Origin: a virus
DNA: 64,000 nt
IMG/VR virus record: IMGVR_UViG_3300023106_000010
Coordinates: 22,911 to 86,910 of that record
Reading direction: 5' to 3' (one strand)
The notes under the pieces: model-generated
Database searches by the model: none
Told to the model about the DNA's origin: nothing
What the model saw: the letters and a program-made list of their open reading frames with translations, nothing else
Shown here: in pieces, positions 39,850-47,565 of the stretch
How positions within the stretch are numbered: position 1 is the first letter of the stretch
Layout of the letters: every line of letters begins with the position of its first letter
Position numbers and translations under genes: made by a program

Positions 39850-40094
39850 ACATCCTCCACAGCCGAATGCAACTGCCCACTAACATTCTTCAAATCCTCA
39901 AAGCTCTCAAGAATCTCGTACAAGATACCAAAAGTCTCCTTAGAATTCTCTACACTCGTACCAAGAATATTTGCTGTGAACGTCACAGGATAGAGTTGCA
40001 CGTCGGCTACAGCGGCTTTCTCTCCCAACATCTTACGATATTCCTCAGCCTCACGCTGTTTACGTTCTAGCATACGTTGTTCAAAATGGCTCAT
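39846..40094 (-). CDS. Small helical protein, unknown
   Basis: 82 residues, ATG after GGAGAGG. Charged N-terminal helix (EQRMLERKQREAEEYRKML), mixed C-terminal part. Unknown. Confidence 0.7.
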   Translation of the reverse strand: MSHFEQRMLERKQREAEEYRKMLGEKAAVADVQLYPVTFTANILGTSVENSKETFGILYEILESFEDLKNVSGQLHSAVEDV

Positions 40095-40249
40095 ACACCC
40101 TCTCCAGTGACTTCCATCAACATCTGCACAACAATATCACTCGTGCGCTTAGTGTAAGCCTCCAGACACCAAGCAGCTTTGAAGACATTATTAACATACA
40201 ATTCAACAATATCTTCTGATGGATTCTCTACAATCTTATAATCGTTCAT
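40091..40249 (-). CDS. Small protein, unknown
   Basis: 52 residues, ATG after GGAG, stop overlapping the next start (ATGA). Mixed alpha/beta; no motif recognised. Confidence 0.65.
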   Translation of the reverse strand: MNDYKIVENPSEDIVELYVNNVFKAAWCLEAYTKRTSDIVVQMLMEVTGEGV

Positions 40250-40608
40250 ACATTCTCCTCAATAATTTCTACAGGGTCTACGGGTTCCGCAGGTTCTTCT
40301 TGCTCAACAAGCACAGGAGGCTTTGCCAATTCCTCATTACGTTGAGCTTGCAACACTTGAATAAACCACTCACGATTTTTGTATTGTACACCAGTTGCCA
40401 CTTCTGTGTAAATACCACTTGGGTGAGAAATGTAGTCTACCCCTACAGCACCGTGTATAGTGATGGGCGTGGGCACTTTTGTTGTGGCAAGATTGAATTG
40501 GTCCACTTGTACATCCCAAGCAATGATGGAATGCTCCGTCACTTGAATTGTTGGCGTGGACTTGTCTACGTGTACGGCGTAGTAATCTGGTAGTGCGGTG
40601 ATGATCAT
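40246..40608 (-). CDS. Beta-rich protein with acidic Pro/Glu tail
   Basis: 120 residues, ATG after AAGGAG. Beta-type sequence for about 80 residues, then a tail of PPVLVEQEEPAEPVDPVE. Unknown role; the tail looks disordered. Confidence 0.7.
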   Translation of the reverse strand: MIITALPDYYAVHVDKSTPTIQVTEHSIIAWDVQVDQFNLATTKVPTPITIHGAVGVDYISHPSGIYTEVATGVQYKNREWFIQVLQAQRNEELAKPPVLVEQEEPAEPVDPVEIIEENV

Positions 40609-40775
40609 TGATTCTCCTTAATTCTGTAGTAAGTATTTACATCCCAGCTAGGATTTCCCCAAGTGTTATGTTGACGAGGAAGGTCTTCCCAAGGCATATA
40701 AAGATTATGCCGATATTGAATTTCTAAACCGTTTGCCCAAGCGATGATTATTTCTTTGTGTGGATGTTGTTTCAC
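40605..40775 (-). CDS. Small protein of the HKEIIxAWxxG...W type
   Basis: 56 residues; GTG start with GGAG upstream. The pattern HPHKEIIIAWANGLEIQYR ... W.DLP ... PSWD....YRIK is a widespread short phage protein type (phage genomes often carry one, function unknown). Stop overlaps the next start. Confidence 0.75.
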   Translation of the reverse strand: MKQHPHKEIIIAWANGLEIQYRHNLYMPWEDLPRQHNTWGNPSWDVNTYYRIKENQ

Positions 40776-40776
40776 G

Positions 40777-41670
40777 CTACTCTCCGAATTTCTTGATATA
40801 TCCGTTACTCAAAGCTTCATAGAATTTGTTAACATAACTCTCGTCATAGAGAGCTTGAATTTCATCATAATGGTCGTAGCAGAACTTCCTAAACCACCCT
40901 GAAGAAATGCTTGTACTTAACTTCATCTGAGCCATGTCAAAAGCCCATTTACGATTTACATCTGGAAACGGGTGAATACTTCTCTCCAAGCTTAGCACAT
41001 ACATTTCTTCCAACGCTGCGTAAAGCTGAATCTCTTTAGGTAAAGTAAAGAACATGCTCTTAGACGTAAACACCTCTGTATCATCAGGCTTGAAATACTC
41101 GTAAGCTGGTTTGTCCAAGTGCTTCACGGCCAGATGGATATCGTCGTGCTCTAGTGTATAGATGCTCGCAGAGTTATCAAAGAAATCTTGCTTACTTTGA
41201 TTTAATTTTGGTAAAACATTATCATAAGTGTCTTTCTCACGCTGCTTAAAGAAATCCATGTACGATGGTCGAAGCTCGCATCCAAGCTTCTCAAGTGCCT
41301 GAATGTCACGTAAAGTCTTCAAGAAGTGTGGACTATCCTTCTTGTACTTGTGGGAGCACTTCAGAAGATAAAGGAAGTCCAAGGATGGAATCAACATACC
41401 TTCATGTTCGATTGTGTCCCAATCATTCTTCACAAATTCAATAAGCTTCTCAGCACGACTTCCTGTCCATGCCACTTCTACTTCCGTAATCTCACCGTCA
41501 GCAAACTTCATATAGATGCTATCACCACTCGAAATAGGATAGCACACTTTCGGCCTATGCTTTTTCTGATATTCTTCAGCTTCTTCATAAGTGCCTACCA
41601 AGTCAGTGTCCTGCGGCTCACGCCATTCTGGCACATGGTATTTAATAGCTTTGCTTCCGATGAGGATCAT
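40777..41670 (-). CDS. Nucleotidyltransferase-fold protein (DUF7275-like)
   Basis: 297 residues, ATG after GAAAGAAG. N-terminal GSKAIKYHVPEWREPQDTDLVG has the GS...D.D layout of NTase-fold proteins and is the hallmark of a phage family usually of unknown role; a helical body follows with HPFPDVNRKWAFDMAQMKL. The second NTase-like protein in the window after 23237. Substrate unknown. Confidence 0.7.
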   Translation of the reverse strand: MILIGSKAIKYHVPEWREPQDTDLVGTYEEAEEYQKKHRPKVCYPISSGDSIYMKFADGEITEVEVAWTGSRAEKLIEFVKNDWDTIEHEGMLIPSLDFLYLLKCSHKYKKDSPHFLKTLRDIQALEKLGCELRPSYMDFFKQREKDTYDNVLPKLNQSKQDFFDNSASIYTLEHDDIHLAVKHLDKPAYEYFKPDDTEVFTSKSMFFTLPKEIQLYAALEEMYVLSLERSIHPFPDVNRKWAFDMAQMKLSTSISSGWFRKFCYDHYDEIQALYDESYVNKFYEALSNGYIKKFGE

Positions 41671-41682
41671 ATCTTCTTTCTA

Positions 41683-41946
41683 TTAGCAGTCGTACGAGGA
41701 GCTATTCCAGTCAGGATGCAAACTATCTACAGCCTCAATCTCATTACTAAACATGCCGTAGCTGCCACCAAGCTTAATCTCAATACCAGAGATTTCTACA
41801 ACTTCTTTAATTTCTTTAAGAATGGTTTTGATAGCTTCAACTTTCTCAGCAACAACCTTTTTACCTTCTTTGGCTGTGAGAGTTGGGATGCCAGCTTGTT
41901 TCATAATTGCATCCAGACGTGCTTTACTGATTGTGATATTAGTCAT
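41683..41946 (-). CDS. W..SS..C-tail protein 1
   Basis: 87 residues. Helical lysine/glutamate-rich body, then LGGSYGMFSNEIEAV and the C-terminus HPDWNSSSYDC with Cys as last residue. One of four adjacent genes sharing a Trp-Ser-Ser...Cys C-terminus. Confidence 0.75.
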   Translation of the reverse strand: MTNITISKARLDAIMKQAGIPTLTAKEGKKVVAEKVEAIKTILKEIKEVVEISGIEIKLGGSYGMFSNEIEAVDSLHPDWNSSSYDC

Positions 41947-41964
41947 TTGTTAGTCCTTAATTAA

Positions 41965-42414
41965 TTAGCAATAAGAAGTCAACCACTCGGAGACATCACT
42001 TTCCATCGTGTCTAGCAGACTCCACAGCTGTTGGAAAGACGCACTTTCATCATAGCTAAAGATACCCTCGTCAAACTGAGTGGTGTAAGGATCGCCATAA
42101 GGGCTATATTCGCTCTGGCGGTCGTAATAAGGCAGATCATAACTAACACCAGAAACATCGCTGACAAACTTAGCATTCTTCAGAAGCTCCAGAGCTTGTG
42201 CACTGACAGCTTCCAGATCGATCTTTTCTTCGTCATCTTCATCGGCACTAACAATCTGTTCCAGAAATACTTTAGCATCCTTAATTGCATCAGCAATAAA
42301 CTTGCTAGCACCTTGACGAATAGATGCTCGCATTTGTGCTTGCTCTACTGCCAAAGCATCATAACGAACTTTCATTTCGGTCAGATTTACGCCATCGATA
42401 ATAATTTCTTGCAT
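41965..42414 (-). CDS. W..SS..C-tail protein 2
   Basis: 149 residues. N-terminal helical half, acidic middle (SADEDDEEKIDLEAV), Tyr-rich part (YDLPYYDRQSEYSPYGDPY), C-terminus SEWLTSYC. Same C-terminal Cys ending as its three neighbours. Confidence 0.75.
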   Translation of the reverse strand: MQEIIIDGVNLTEMKVRYDALAVEQAQMRASIRQGASKFIADAIKDAKVFLEQIVSADEDDEEKIDLEAVSAQALELLKNAKFVSDVSGVSYDLPYYDRQSEYSPYGDPYTTQFDEGIFSYDESASFQQLWSLLDTMESDVSEWLTSYC

Positions 42415-42434
42415 GATTTTCTCCTTAGTTTAAA

Positions 42435-42677
42435 TTAGCACGTTGCTGTGGAAGAAACCCACTGAGCACTATCAGACCACTTGTTGTAATTCTCAACACC
42501 ATCAGGATAGTACGTAGCTCCAGCACCATAACCAGCTTGCGCAGAACAACCTTCACCACCCCAAGGCAAATCAAACTCCACTTGAGCTTCATCTGCAATC
42601 TTAACACATTCGTTGAAAAGTTTATTCATGATTTCACAACGATCTGAGAGTTCTTTGTACGCTTGTTGTTTGTCCAT
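42435..42677 (-). CDS. W..SS..C-tail protein 3
   Basis: 80 residues from the ATG at 42677. Helix with DRCEIMNKLFNECVKIADEA, then Gly/Tyr-rich GGEGCSAQAGYGAGATYYPDG, ending QWVSSTATC. Family member. Confidence 0.75.
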   Translation of the reverse strand: MDKQQAYKELSDRCEIMNKLFNECVKIADEAQVEFDLPWGGEGCSAQAGYGAGATYYPDGVENYNKWSDSAQWVSSTATC

Positions 42678-42679
42678 TG

Positions 42680-42874
42680 TTAGCAACCTTCTGCCGAAGA
42701 ACTTACCCAACCATTTTCATTGTCATAATAGCCACCATCACCATAACCTGCCGGGCCATCATAGCGAACGTAGTCCAAGCCAGCTTGATCTGCAATGTCA
42801 GCAATACGGCTGTACAGAACATCAATTTCGGCTTTCAACTCTACAATCTTTTTACTTGCTTCTTGCTTTTCCAT
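42680..42874 (-). CDS. W..SS..C-tail protein 4
   Basis: 64 residues from the ATG at 42874 (AAGGAG upstream). Helical start (EASKKIVELKAEIDVLYSRIADIA), Gly/Tyr segment PAGYGDGGYYDNEN, ending GWVSSSAEGC. Family member, close to protein 3. Confidence 0.78.
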   Translation of the reverse strand: MEKQEASKKIVELKAEIDVLYSRIADIADQAGLDYVRYDGPAGYGDGGYYDNENGWVSSSAEGC

Positions 42875-42884
42875 AATTTTCTCC

Positions 42885-43292
42885 TTAACGTACAGCAAAA
42901 TATAAATTCCCAATTCTCACATTCTTCTTAGTAAACTCGTGCGGAACATGGTTGAAGTAGAAATATCCACTCCTAATTGGACTTCGGTGTTTCAACAACT
43001 TAAATCCAAACTCTGCTTGCTCTGTTGTCAGTCGCCATGTCTTCAGCTTAGCAACCCAAGGATACTGACGAGGTTCCTTCAATACTTGATGCAAGCTCTT
43101 GTCAGAAATTATAGCACGATTGTAAGCGCTGTCAACAACTAAATTTTGTACTTTTACAGTCTCACCTCTGGCTTCGTACCAAGCTATCAACGTGACGGCT
43201 TCAAACCTCGAAGGAACCCTGTCAGAAATCCTAGCACATACTTCTGACGAAAGCAACAATCCTAACAGTAAACTTACCCATAACACTCTCAA
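42885..43292 (-). CDS. Secreted SleB-like cell wall hydrolase
   Basis: 135 residues; TTG start with AGGGG five bases upstream. Signal peptide residues 1-20 (VLWVSLLLGLLLSSEVCA). Hydrolase_2/SleB-type core: VTLIAWYEARGETVKVQN with catalytic-type E40 in EARGE, VVDSAYNRA, PRQYPW, GYFYFN and RIGNLYF at the end. Would act on peptidoglycan in the periplasm. Its place among early small genes, not in the lysis cassette, is unusual. Confidence 0.78.
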   Translation of the reverse strand: MRVLWVSLLLGLLLSSEVCARISDRVPSRFEAVTLIAWYEARGETVKVQNLVVDSAYNRAIISDKSLHQVLKEPRQYPWVAKLKTWRLTTEQAEFGFKLLKHRSPIRSGYFYFNHVPHEFTKKNVRIGNLYFAVR

Positions 43293-43492
43293 ACAATCCC
43301 CTGTTCAATCTCATAGAAGCGTTTTATGTACGCATCCTTCTGCTCTGGAGTGAGAAGGCCATGTACACTCTGAAGCTTCTCACGTTCTTTGAAAGCCTTC
43401 TCAATGTCTTCAGCAGAGACAGCAGCTAGAGCACTTGCATAGTCGTATTCAATGTAAGGCTTTCGCATAGAGTTTTCAATATCGTCAGTCAT
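43289..43492 (-). CDS. Small acidic helical protein, unknown
   Basis: 67 residues, ATG after GGGAGTGAG. Helix-rich (AEDIEKAFKEREKLQ). Stop overlaps the SleB-like start (TTGA). Confidence 0.7.
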   Translation of the reverse strand: MTDDIENSMRKPYIEYDYASALAAVSAEDIEKAFKEREKLQSVHGLLTPEQKDAYIKRFYEIEQGIV

Positions 43493-43689
43493 TGCTCACT
43501 CCCTTTCAATAATTTATACAATTCCTCTTCCATCTCATCTGTCAAGAATTCTGACAATTCTACATCACCTACTTTGAAGCTGTCAATGTAAAATTCTTCA
43601 GGCGCTCCGGGATCGAATTCTGACGAATTCCAAGCTGGATTGTGCGTGTAATTGATTGTGCACGTCTGTTTAGCTTTATAAGCTGTCAT
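43489..43689 (-). CDS. Small acidic protein, unknown
   Basis: 66 residues, ATG after AGGAG. Contains AWNSSEFDPGAPEEFYID and an acidic helix. No motif recognised. Confidence 0.7.
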   Translation of the reverse strand: MTAYKAKQTCTINYTHNPAWNSSEFDPGAPEEFYIDSFKVGDVELSEFLTDEMEEELYKLLKGSEQ

Positions 43690-43883
43690 TCACTCTCCTT
43701 AAATATTGGGTGAAACACTGATGAGCTTTGTTCACACATCCGCTCAATAAGAGCATCCTTGACAAGCTCTCGTAGTTGTATGAGGTCTTGTAGATTGAAC
43801 AACTTCACCCTTGGCTCAGAGCGTGGAGATGAGTATTCAAAGTTGTCTTCGATAAATTCTTGTAGTTTTTCATTGTCTGTCAT
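43686..43883 (-). CDS. Small helical protein, unknown
   Basis: 65 residues, ATG start with site upstream. Helical (LQDLIQLRELVKDALIERM). Unknown. Confidence 0.7.
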   Translation of the reverse strand: MTDNEKLQEFIEDNFEYSSPRSEPRVKLFNLQDLIQLRELVKDALIERMCEQSSSVFHPIFKESE

Positions 43884-44089
43884 TCTTCCTCCTTGTTGCT
43901 ATACATAACATGGGCTTCTTGCCAGTAAAACCAAGCAGCTTGCAAACCCTCGTGTAGATATACTCCATACCTGTCCCTATCAAGCGAAGCTCCAAAGATG
44001 TGTAATTTACAAGCAGTTACTTCAAAATCTTCTCTTACTGGGCAAGAACCTATCTCAGACGACTGCGGAAATGTATAAGTAGATTTCAT
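43880..44089 (-). CDS. Small protein, unknown
   Basis: 69 residues from the ATG at 44089 preceded by AGGAGGAAAC. Contains LQAAWFYWQEAHVMY, a W..WQ.A pattern seen in many phage small proteins. First gene of the operon behind P44112. Confidence 0.72.
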   Translation of the reverse strand: MKSTYTFPQSSEIGSCPVREDFEVTACKLHIFGASLDRDRYGVYLHEGLQAAWFYWQEAHVMYSNKEEE

Positions 44090-44111
44090 GTTTCCTCCTG
44101 TGTGAACATAC

Positions 44112-44140
44112 ATTCTACGTGCAGTTGTAAGAGTTGTCAA
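44112..44140 (-). promoter_or_regulatory. Sigma70-type promoter for small-gene operon
   Basis: TTGACA (44135-44140), 17 bases, TAGAAT (44112-44117) on the minus strand. Spacer ACTCTTACAAC resembles the shared spacer. It drives the operon that leads towards thyX. Confidence 0.85.
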
Positions 44141-44157
44141 GCGCAAATGTTCAGACG

Positions 44158-44191
44158 AAGAAAAGCCCTCCGAGCTTTCGCAGGGAGGGCT
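44158..44191 (-). terminator. Terminator of SGNH gene
   Basis: Minus-strand stem AGCCCTCC / GGAGGGCT (8 bp) followed by TTTTC, 10 bases after the SGNH stop. Confidence 0.9.
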
Positions 44192-44200
44192 TATGTTGTT

Positions 44201-45670
44201 TTAATTCACAACTTTTGTAAGAACAGGGATTGCTGCCAATGTGGCTATGGCGGCATATCCAGAAAAACTAGGGTGCGTGTTGTCCACCGTACCAGCAGGA
44301 TTCCAGTAGAAACCCCCTGAATTTGTGGCGTCATATACTCCTACCACATTAGGGTTAATAAAGAAAGCTCCTCGAATCGCACTCATTTTGGCAATGAAGG
44401 ATTGTCGGCGGGCTTCTGTACCAGCACCTGCATATGGTACAGGTGCGATGAGCACTGGTACAACCCCTAGCGAATAGGCGGTGTCGTAGAGGTCAAAAGC
44501 CCTTGAAAATTCAGCGCTATTAACGGCATCTGTAGATGGTGTGTCATTTGGCGTGTAAGGTGGGTAAACTACAACTGTTGGGCGGATAAGTGCCATAAAA
44601 TCTTTTGCACGTTGCAAGTATTGCGTAGTAGTTTGTCCACCAATACCCGCGTTGATGAACCCTACAGGTTTGTCCACATTAGCTAAGGCAACCCCTGCTT
44701 TCATGGTCCAACCACCTGACGAGTTTAGTGCGTTGTTAGTGGTAGCATCCCCACCAGCACCCAGCCCTTTGATGATAGAATCACCCACAAAAAGAACTAG
44801 GTCGGCACTACCCCTCATACGAAAAACTAAGCCATAAATACGTACAGTGGTAGTATTAGCCCCAGCAGTCCATGCTGTGGTCATTGCCGAAGGGTTACTC
44901 ACACCGTCTACACTAGCTTGGGCAACACTAGCAAATTCATAAGGGGCAAGGCTGTCGTTGAACAAATCAGCTTGAGCGGCAGTAGTGAACTGGAAAGATG
45001 CACACGTCCTGTTATTTATGTAAGACCTAGCCATCACAATTGGGAGTGTCTTTCCGTCCGTTCTAGGAATACTTGACAAAGAAATCCAATCAGACAGTAT
45101 CAATGTTGGGCGAGCCAGCGATCCTGCTGCTATTGATGTCGAAGATGCTCCTGACCATGTTACAGGAATCCATCCATTTTGTGTGCCCGCAGCAGCTAAT
45201 GTGTTATACTGAGTGCCATTGATAATAGGTACAGTTTTACTTACATTGGAACTTTCTGACACTGCCACACAAGCTCCATCTAAGGTGGTAGAAGATGCTC
45301 CAATGTTGATTGTCAGGAGTGCCACAGCATCAAAATGGCCCGGTGCAGTTGTGAGAAGGTTGGCAGTTACAACATTGGCTCCACCATCGAAAGATGGCAT
45401 CATAGGTACAAACGCGCTAATAGTACTAGGTCGTTTTACAAACGTTGTAATTTTACCATTTGAATTGTTGAGTGCCAAACCGTCTGCTGTGAAAGTAGCT
45501 GTCTCAGCAGGAAGCTTCACAACCATTTTGTTTGTTGCAACATCTTGAGGTACTTGTGTCGAGCTAATACTTCCTGTAACATTACTGCTACCGGTATCTG
45601 ATTGAAGTACAATTGCCCCATTCTCATTGACTCCCCATACACTAGCTTCTTGAATTGTATCTACAGCCAT
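44201..45670 (-). CDS. SGNH/GDSL hydrolase, spike-like virion protein
   Basis: 489 residues from the ATG at 45670. The N-terminal 290 residues are beta-rich with TTT and GAS repeats, as in tail spike or fibre shafts. The C-terminal 200 residues are an SGNH hydrolase: block I FVGDSI (S298), G344 (GIGGQT), N375 (YTPND) and DNTHPSFSGY with D463 and H466. Such domains deacetylate or cleave surface polysaccharides. Monocistronic, with its own strong promoter and terminator, lying inside the early region rather than with the tail genes. Confidence 0.85.
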   Translation of the reverse strand: MAVDTIQEASVWGVNENGAIVLQSDTGSSNVTGSISSTQVPQDVATNKMVVKLPAETATFTADGLALNNSNGKITTFVKRPSTISAFVPMMPSFDGGANVVTANLLTTAPGHFDAVALLTINIGASSTTLDGACVAVSESSNVSKTVPIINGTQYNTLAAAGTQNGWIPVTWSGASSTSIAAGSLARPTLILSDWISLSSIPRTDGKTLPIVMARSYINNRTCASFQFTTAAQADLFNDSLAPYEFASVAQASVDGVSNPSAMTTAWTAGANTTTVRIYGLVFRMRGSADLVLFVGDSIIKGLGAGGDATTNNALNSSGGWTMKAGVALANVDKPVGFINAGIGGQTTTQYLQRAKDFMALIRPTVVVYPPYTPNDTPSTDAVNSAEFSRAFDLYDTAYSLGVVPVLIAPVPYAGAGTEARRQSFIAKMSAIRGAFFINPNVVGVYDATNSGGFYWNPAGTVDNTHPSFSGYAAIATLAAIPVLTKVVN

Positions 45671-45792
45671 ATAATTATTCTTTCTATAAACGCCAAATGG
45701 CTCCATACACTACGTGTAGAAGCTTTCAGCTTTTGTTATCCCTTGCGCAAGGACTCTAACAGAATGTTAGAACGACTGTAAAAGTTACAGTC
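45671..45792 (-). promoter_or_regulatory. Hairpin-rich 5' leader of SGNH gene
   Basis: Starting at the likely transcription start: GACTGTA/TACAGTC hairpin (45774-45792), TCTAACA/TGTTAGA hairpin (45755-45771), CCTTGCGCAAGG palindrome (45741-45752) and CTAC/GTAG hairpin (45710-45719). An array of stems in a 120-base leader; it could stabilise the mRNA or regulate it. Confidence 0.6.
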
Positions 45793-45798
45793 TTCGCC

Positions 45799-45826
45799 AT
45801 TATACCACGATTCCGCTGTGTGTCAA
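45799..45826 (-). promoter_or_regulatory. Consensus promoter of SGNH gene
   Basis: TTGACA (45821-45826), 16 bases, TATAAT (45799-45804), minus strand. Divergent from the plus-strand promoter at 45852. Confidence 0.9.
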
Positions 45827-45851
45827 TAGGGCAACAGCCATAAACTTTATC

Positions 45852-45880
45852 TTGACAGTTCTCAGAACAACTCCTATCAT
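45852..45880 (+). promoter_or_regulatory. Sigma70 promoter, first plus-strand early operon
   Basis: TTGACA (45852-45857), 17 bases, TATCAT (45875-45880). Spacer GTTCTCAGAAC is an 11-bp palindrome. Confidence 0.88.
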
Positions 45881-45909
45881 GTACCTGTACAGCTTCCACG
45901 AAAGACATC

Positions 45910-46095
45910 ATGAAAATTCTGCTTTACTCAGTTCTCACAATTCTCTTGACAGCCATCTGTACACTCCTTATAGTGTACGCAGAGCCTAAGACAATCATCA
46001 ATGTGTTGGCTGTCAGTGTTCTGGCAATTCTAGTAGGATTGATGCTGGAGAGCGGATTTATAGCGTTGTACAATTTTATTAACAAGGAGAAATAA
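45910..46095 (+). CDS. Small membrane protein
   Basis: 61 residues with two hydrophobic segments (LLYSVLTILLTAICTLLIVYA and INVLAVSVLAILVGLML). First gene of the plus-strand early region. Confidence 0.72.
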   Translation: MKILLYSVLTILLTAICTLLIVYAEPKTIINVLAVSVLAILVGLMLESGFIALYNFINKEK

Positions 46096-46097
46096 TT

Positions 46098-46292
46098 ATG
46101 GCTCAGCCATTGGAAGCTTATCGTAAGAGGAATGGTGATGATACGTTAGTTGTGACGTACTATCCCGGAATGATCGAATTATATACAATTGATGCGTGGC
46201 ATGAGCACAAAACAGCTTTCAACATGCATATCTTAGATTGGCGTGCTTTGAATGTGGCTGTTGAGGCTTGTCATAATGGAGAGAATGTATGA
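46098..46292 (+). CDS. Small protein, unknown
   Basis: 64 residues. Beta-like (LVVTYYPGMIELYTID) then a helix with WRALNVAVEACH. Site GGAG upstream. Confidence 0.7.
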   Translation: MAQPLEAYRKRNGDDTLVVTYYPGMIELYTIDAWHEHKTAFNMHILDWRALNVAVEACHNGENV

Positions 46293-46522
46293 ACGAAGAA
46301 GACAATTTGTTGAAGGAATTTGGAAAGCTTGTCGAGCAATGTAGGCTTAATATTGCAGGAGATTGTCCTAGCAAGGATGATGTTATTATTGTGTTTGCTG
46401 GCGAGTACATTGGTGCTATTAAGAAATTAGTTAGCGAGAAAGATTATTTGCTTGATATAACCCTTACACGGTTGACTAAATTTACTGGAAGTAAAAACTT
46501 AGGAGTTGTGAATGAAAGTTGA
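46289..46522 (+). CDS. Small protein, unknown
   Basis: 77 residues, ATG after GGAG, overlapping the previous stop. Helical, acidic start. No motif. Confidence 0.7.
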   Translation: MNEEDNLLKEFGKLVEQCRLNIAGDCPSKDDVIIVFAGEYIGAIKKLVSEKDYLLDITLTRLTKFTGSKNLGVVNES

Positions 46523-47213
46523 AATTACAAATAACAAAGGCCAAGAAGGTATTGGTAATCCTTGGTATTCTTCTCGGATTGGCGAGAAGTTTGATGTTGA
46601 AGAAGTTGTTGACGAAGATCGCTTTAGAGAAGGTTGGTATTGGGTGGTTGTTCCTAAGAAAGATAACTTCACTCACTACATTCAAGGTCGTGATTGTGTA
46701 GCTGTATCTTGGGGAATTGACGCAGCATGGGACAAGCCTTCGGAGGATTGGTTTGATTCTTGTAAACCTGTGAGCAATGTTTGGATTGAGAATAAAGACT
46801 TTGTACAACCTGTCGCAGATGATGTTCTTGTAGACGTAAAGTTGGACGGAGTTTATGATGCATATTACAATGGGACTTCCGCTGGTGTATGGATGTGGAA
46901 AAAACTTGAACATGAATGTGTGACACATTGGCGTCTGCATAAAGAAGAGAAATCTTTAGAAGACGCATGGGACGAACCTGATAGCATCCCTTGGACAGAA
47001 GCGGTCACATGTCACAAAGGTGAACAAATCCTTGCTGGCGACTATTACAAGTATCCGGATACGCCTAAGAAAATCATTTATCCAAAGAAGAAATCTGTAG
47101 AGCAAATTACAGCAGACTCTTACAATCAAGTAGCTGGTACAAGTTTGTCAGAACAAATGGTTGTGGATATTGTGCGACTTGTAGAAGCTCTGAAAAACAT
47201 GGAGAAAGTATGA
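46512..47213 (+). CDS. Trp/Asp-rich protein, unknown
   Basis: 233 residues, ATG after AGGAG, overlapping the previous gene by 11 bases. N-terminal part KFDVEEVVDEDRFREGWYWVVV looks like a small beta barrel; the middle has many Trp (HYIQGRDCVAVSWGIDAAWDKP). C-terminal helix VDIVRLVEALKNME. Not recognised. Confidence 0.72.
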   Translation: MKVEITNNKGQEGIGNPWYSSRIGEKFDVEEVVDEDRFREGWYWVVVPKKDNFTHYIQGRDCVAVSWGIDAAWDKPSEDWFDSCKPVSNVWIENKDFVQPVADDVLVDVKLDGVYDAYYNGTSAGVWMWKKLEHECVTHWRLHKEEKSLEDAWDEPDSIPWTEAVTCHKGEQILAGDYYKYPDTPKKIIYPKKKSVEQITADSYNQVAGTSLSEQMVVDIVRLVEALKNMEKV

Positions 47214-47545
47214 AAATTGAATTCGGAAATTCTAATGCTGCAAATAAGTTTGTTGAGCAAATTAAGAAAGATGGTATGAAGGTGTCTATAGCTGGAGAAG
47301 AATATTTTGTGAATTATATAGAACTTCAGTTTCAACAACCCTTTATCAGTGTAGTTCTACATCTACATCATAATCTTAAACGTGTATATCCAACTTGGGA
47401 ACATGGTGAAACAATTTTGAAAGACTTGCGTCAACGTAATAGCAGCCTGTTGAAGTTTACTGAGAAAGCTATTGCTCTGTATGTGTCCAGTGGTGATGCT
47501 GAGAAGTATCTTGCTAAGTACAATCGTGATGGCACTGAAAAGTAG
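47210..47545 (+). CDS. Small protein, unknown
   Basis: 111 residues, ATG overlapping the previous stop (ATGA). Mixed alpha/beta; helical end KFTEKAIALYVSSGDAEKYL. Unknown. Confidence 0.7.
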   Translation: MKIEFGNSNAANKFVEQIKKDGMKVSIAGEEYFVNYIELQFQQPFISVVLHLHHNLKRVYPTWEHGETILKDLRQRNSSLLKFTEKAIALYVSSGDAEKYLAKYNRDGTEK

Positions 47546-47565
47546 CTTTTCAAAATCAAACTTAT

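Noticed and set aside
45740-45792. LexA box in GACTGTAAAAGTTACAGTC
   Set aside because: The spacing between CTGT and ACAG is 7, not 8, and it lies downstream of the -10 as part of a hairpin array.
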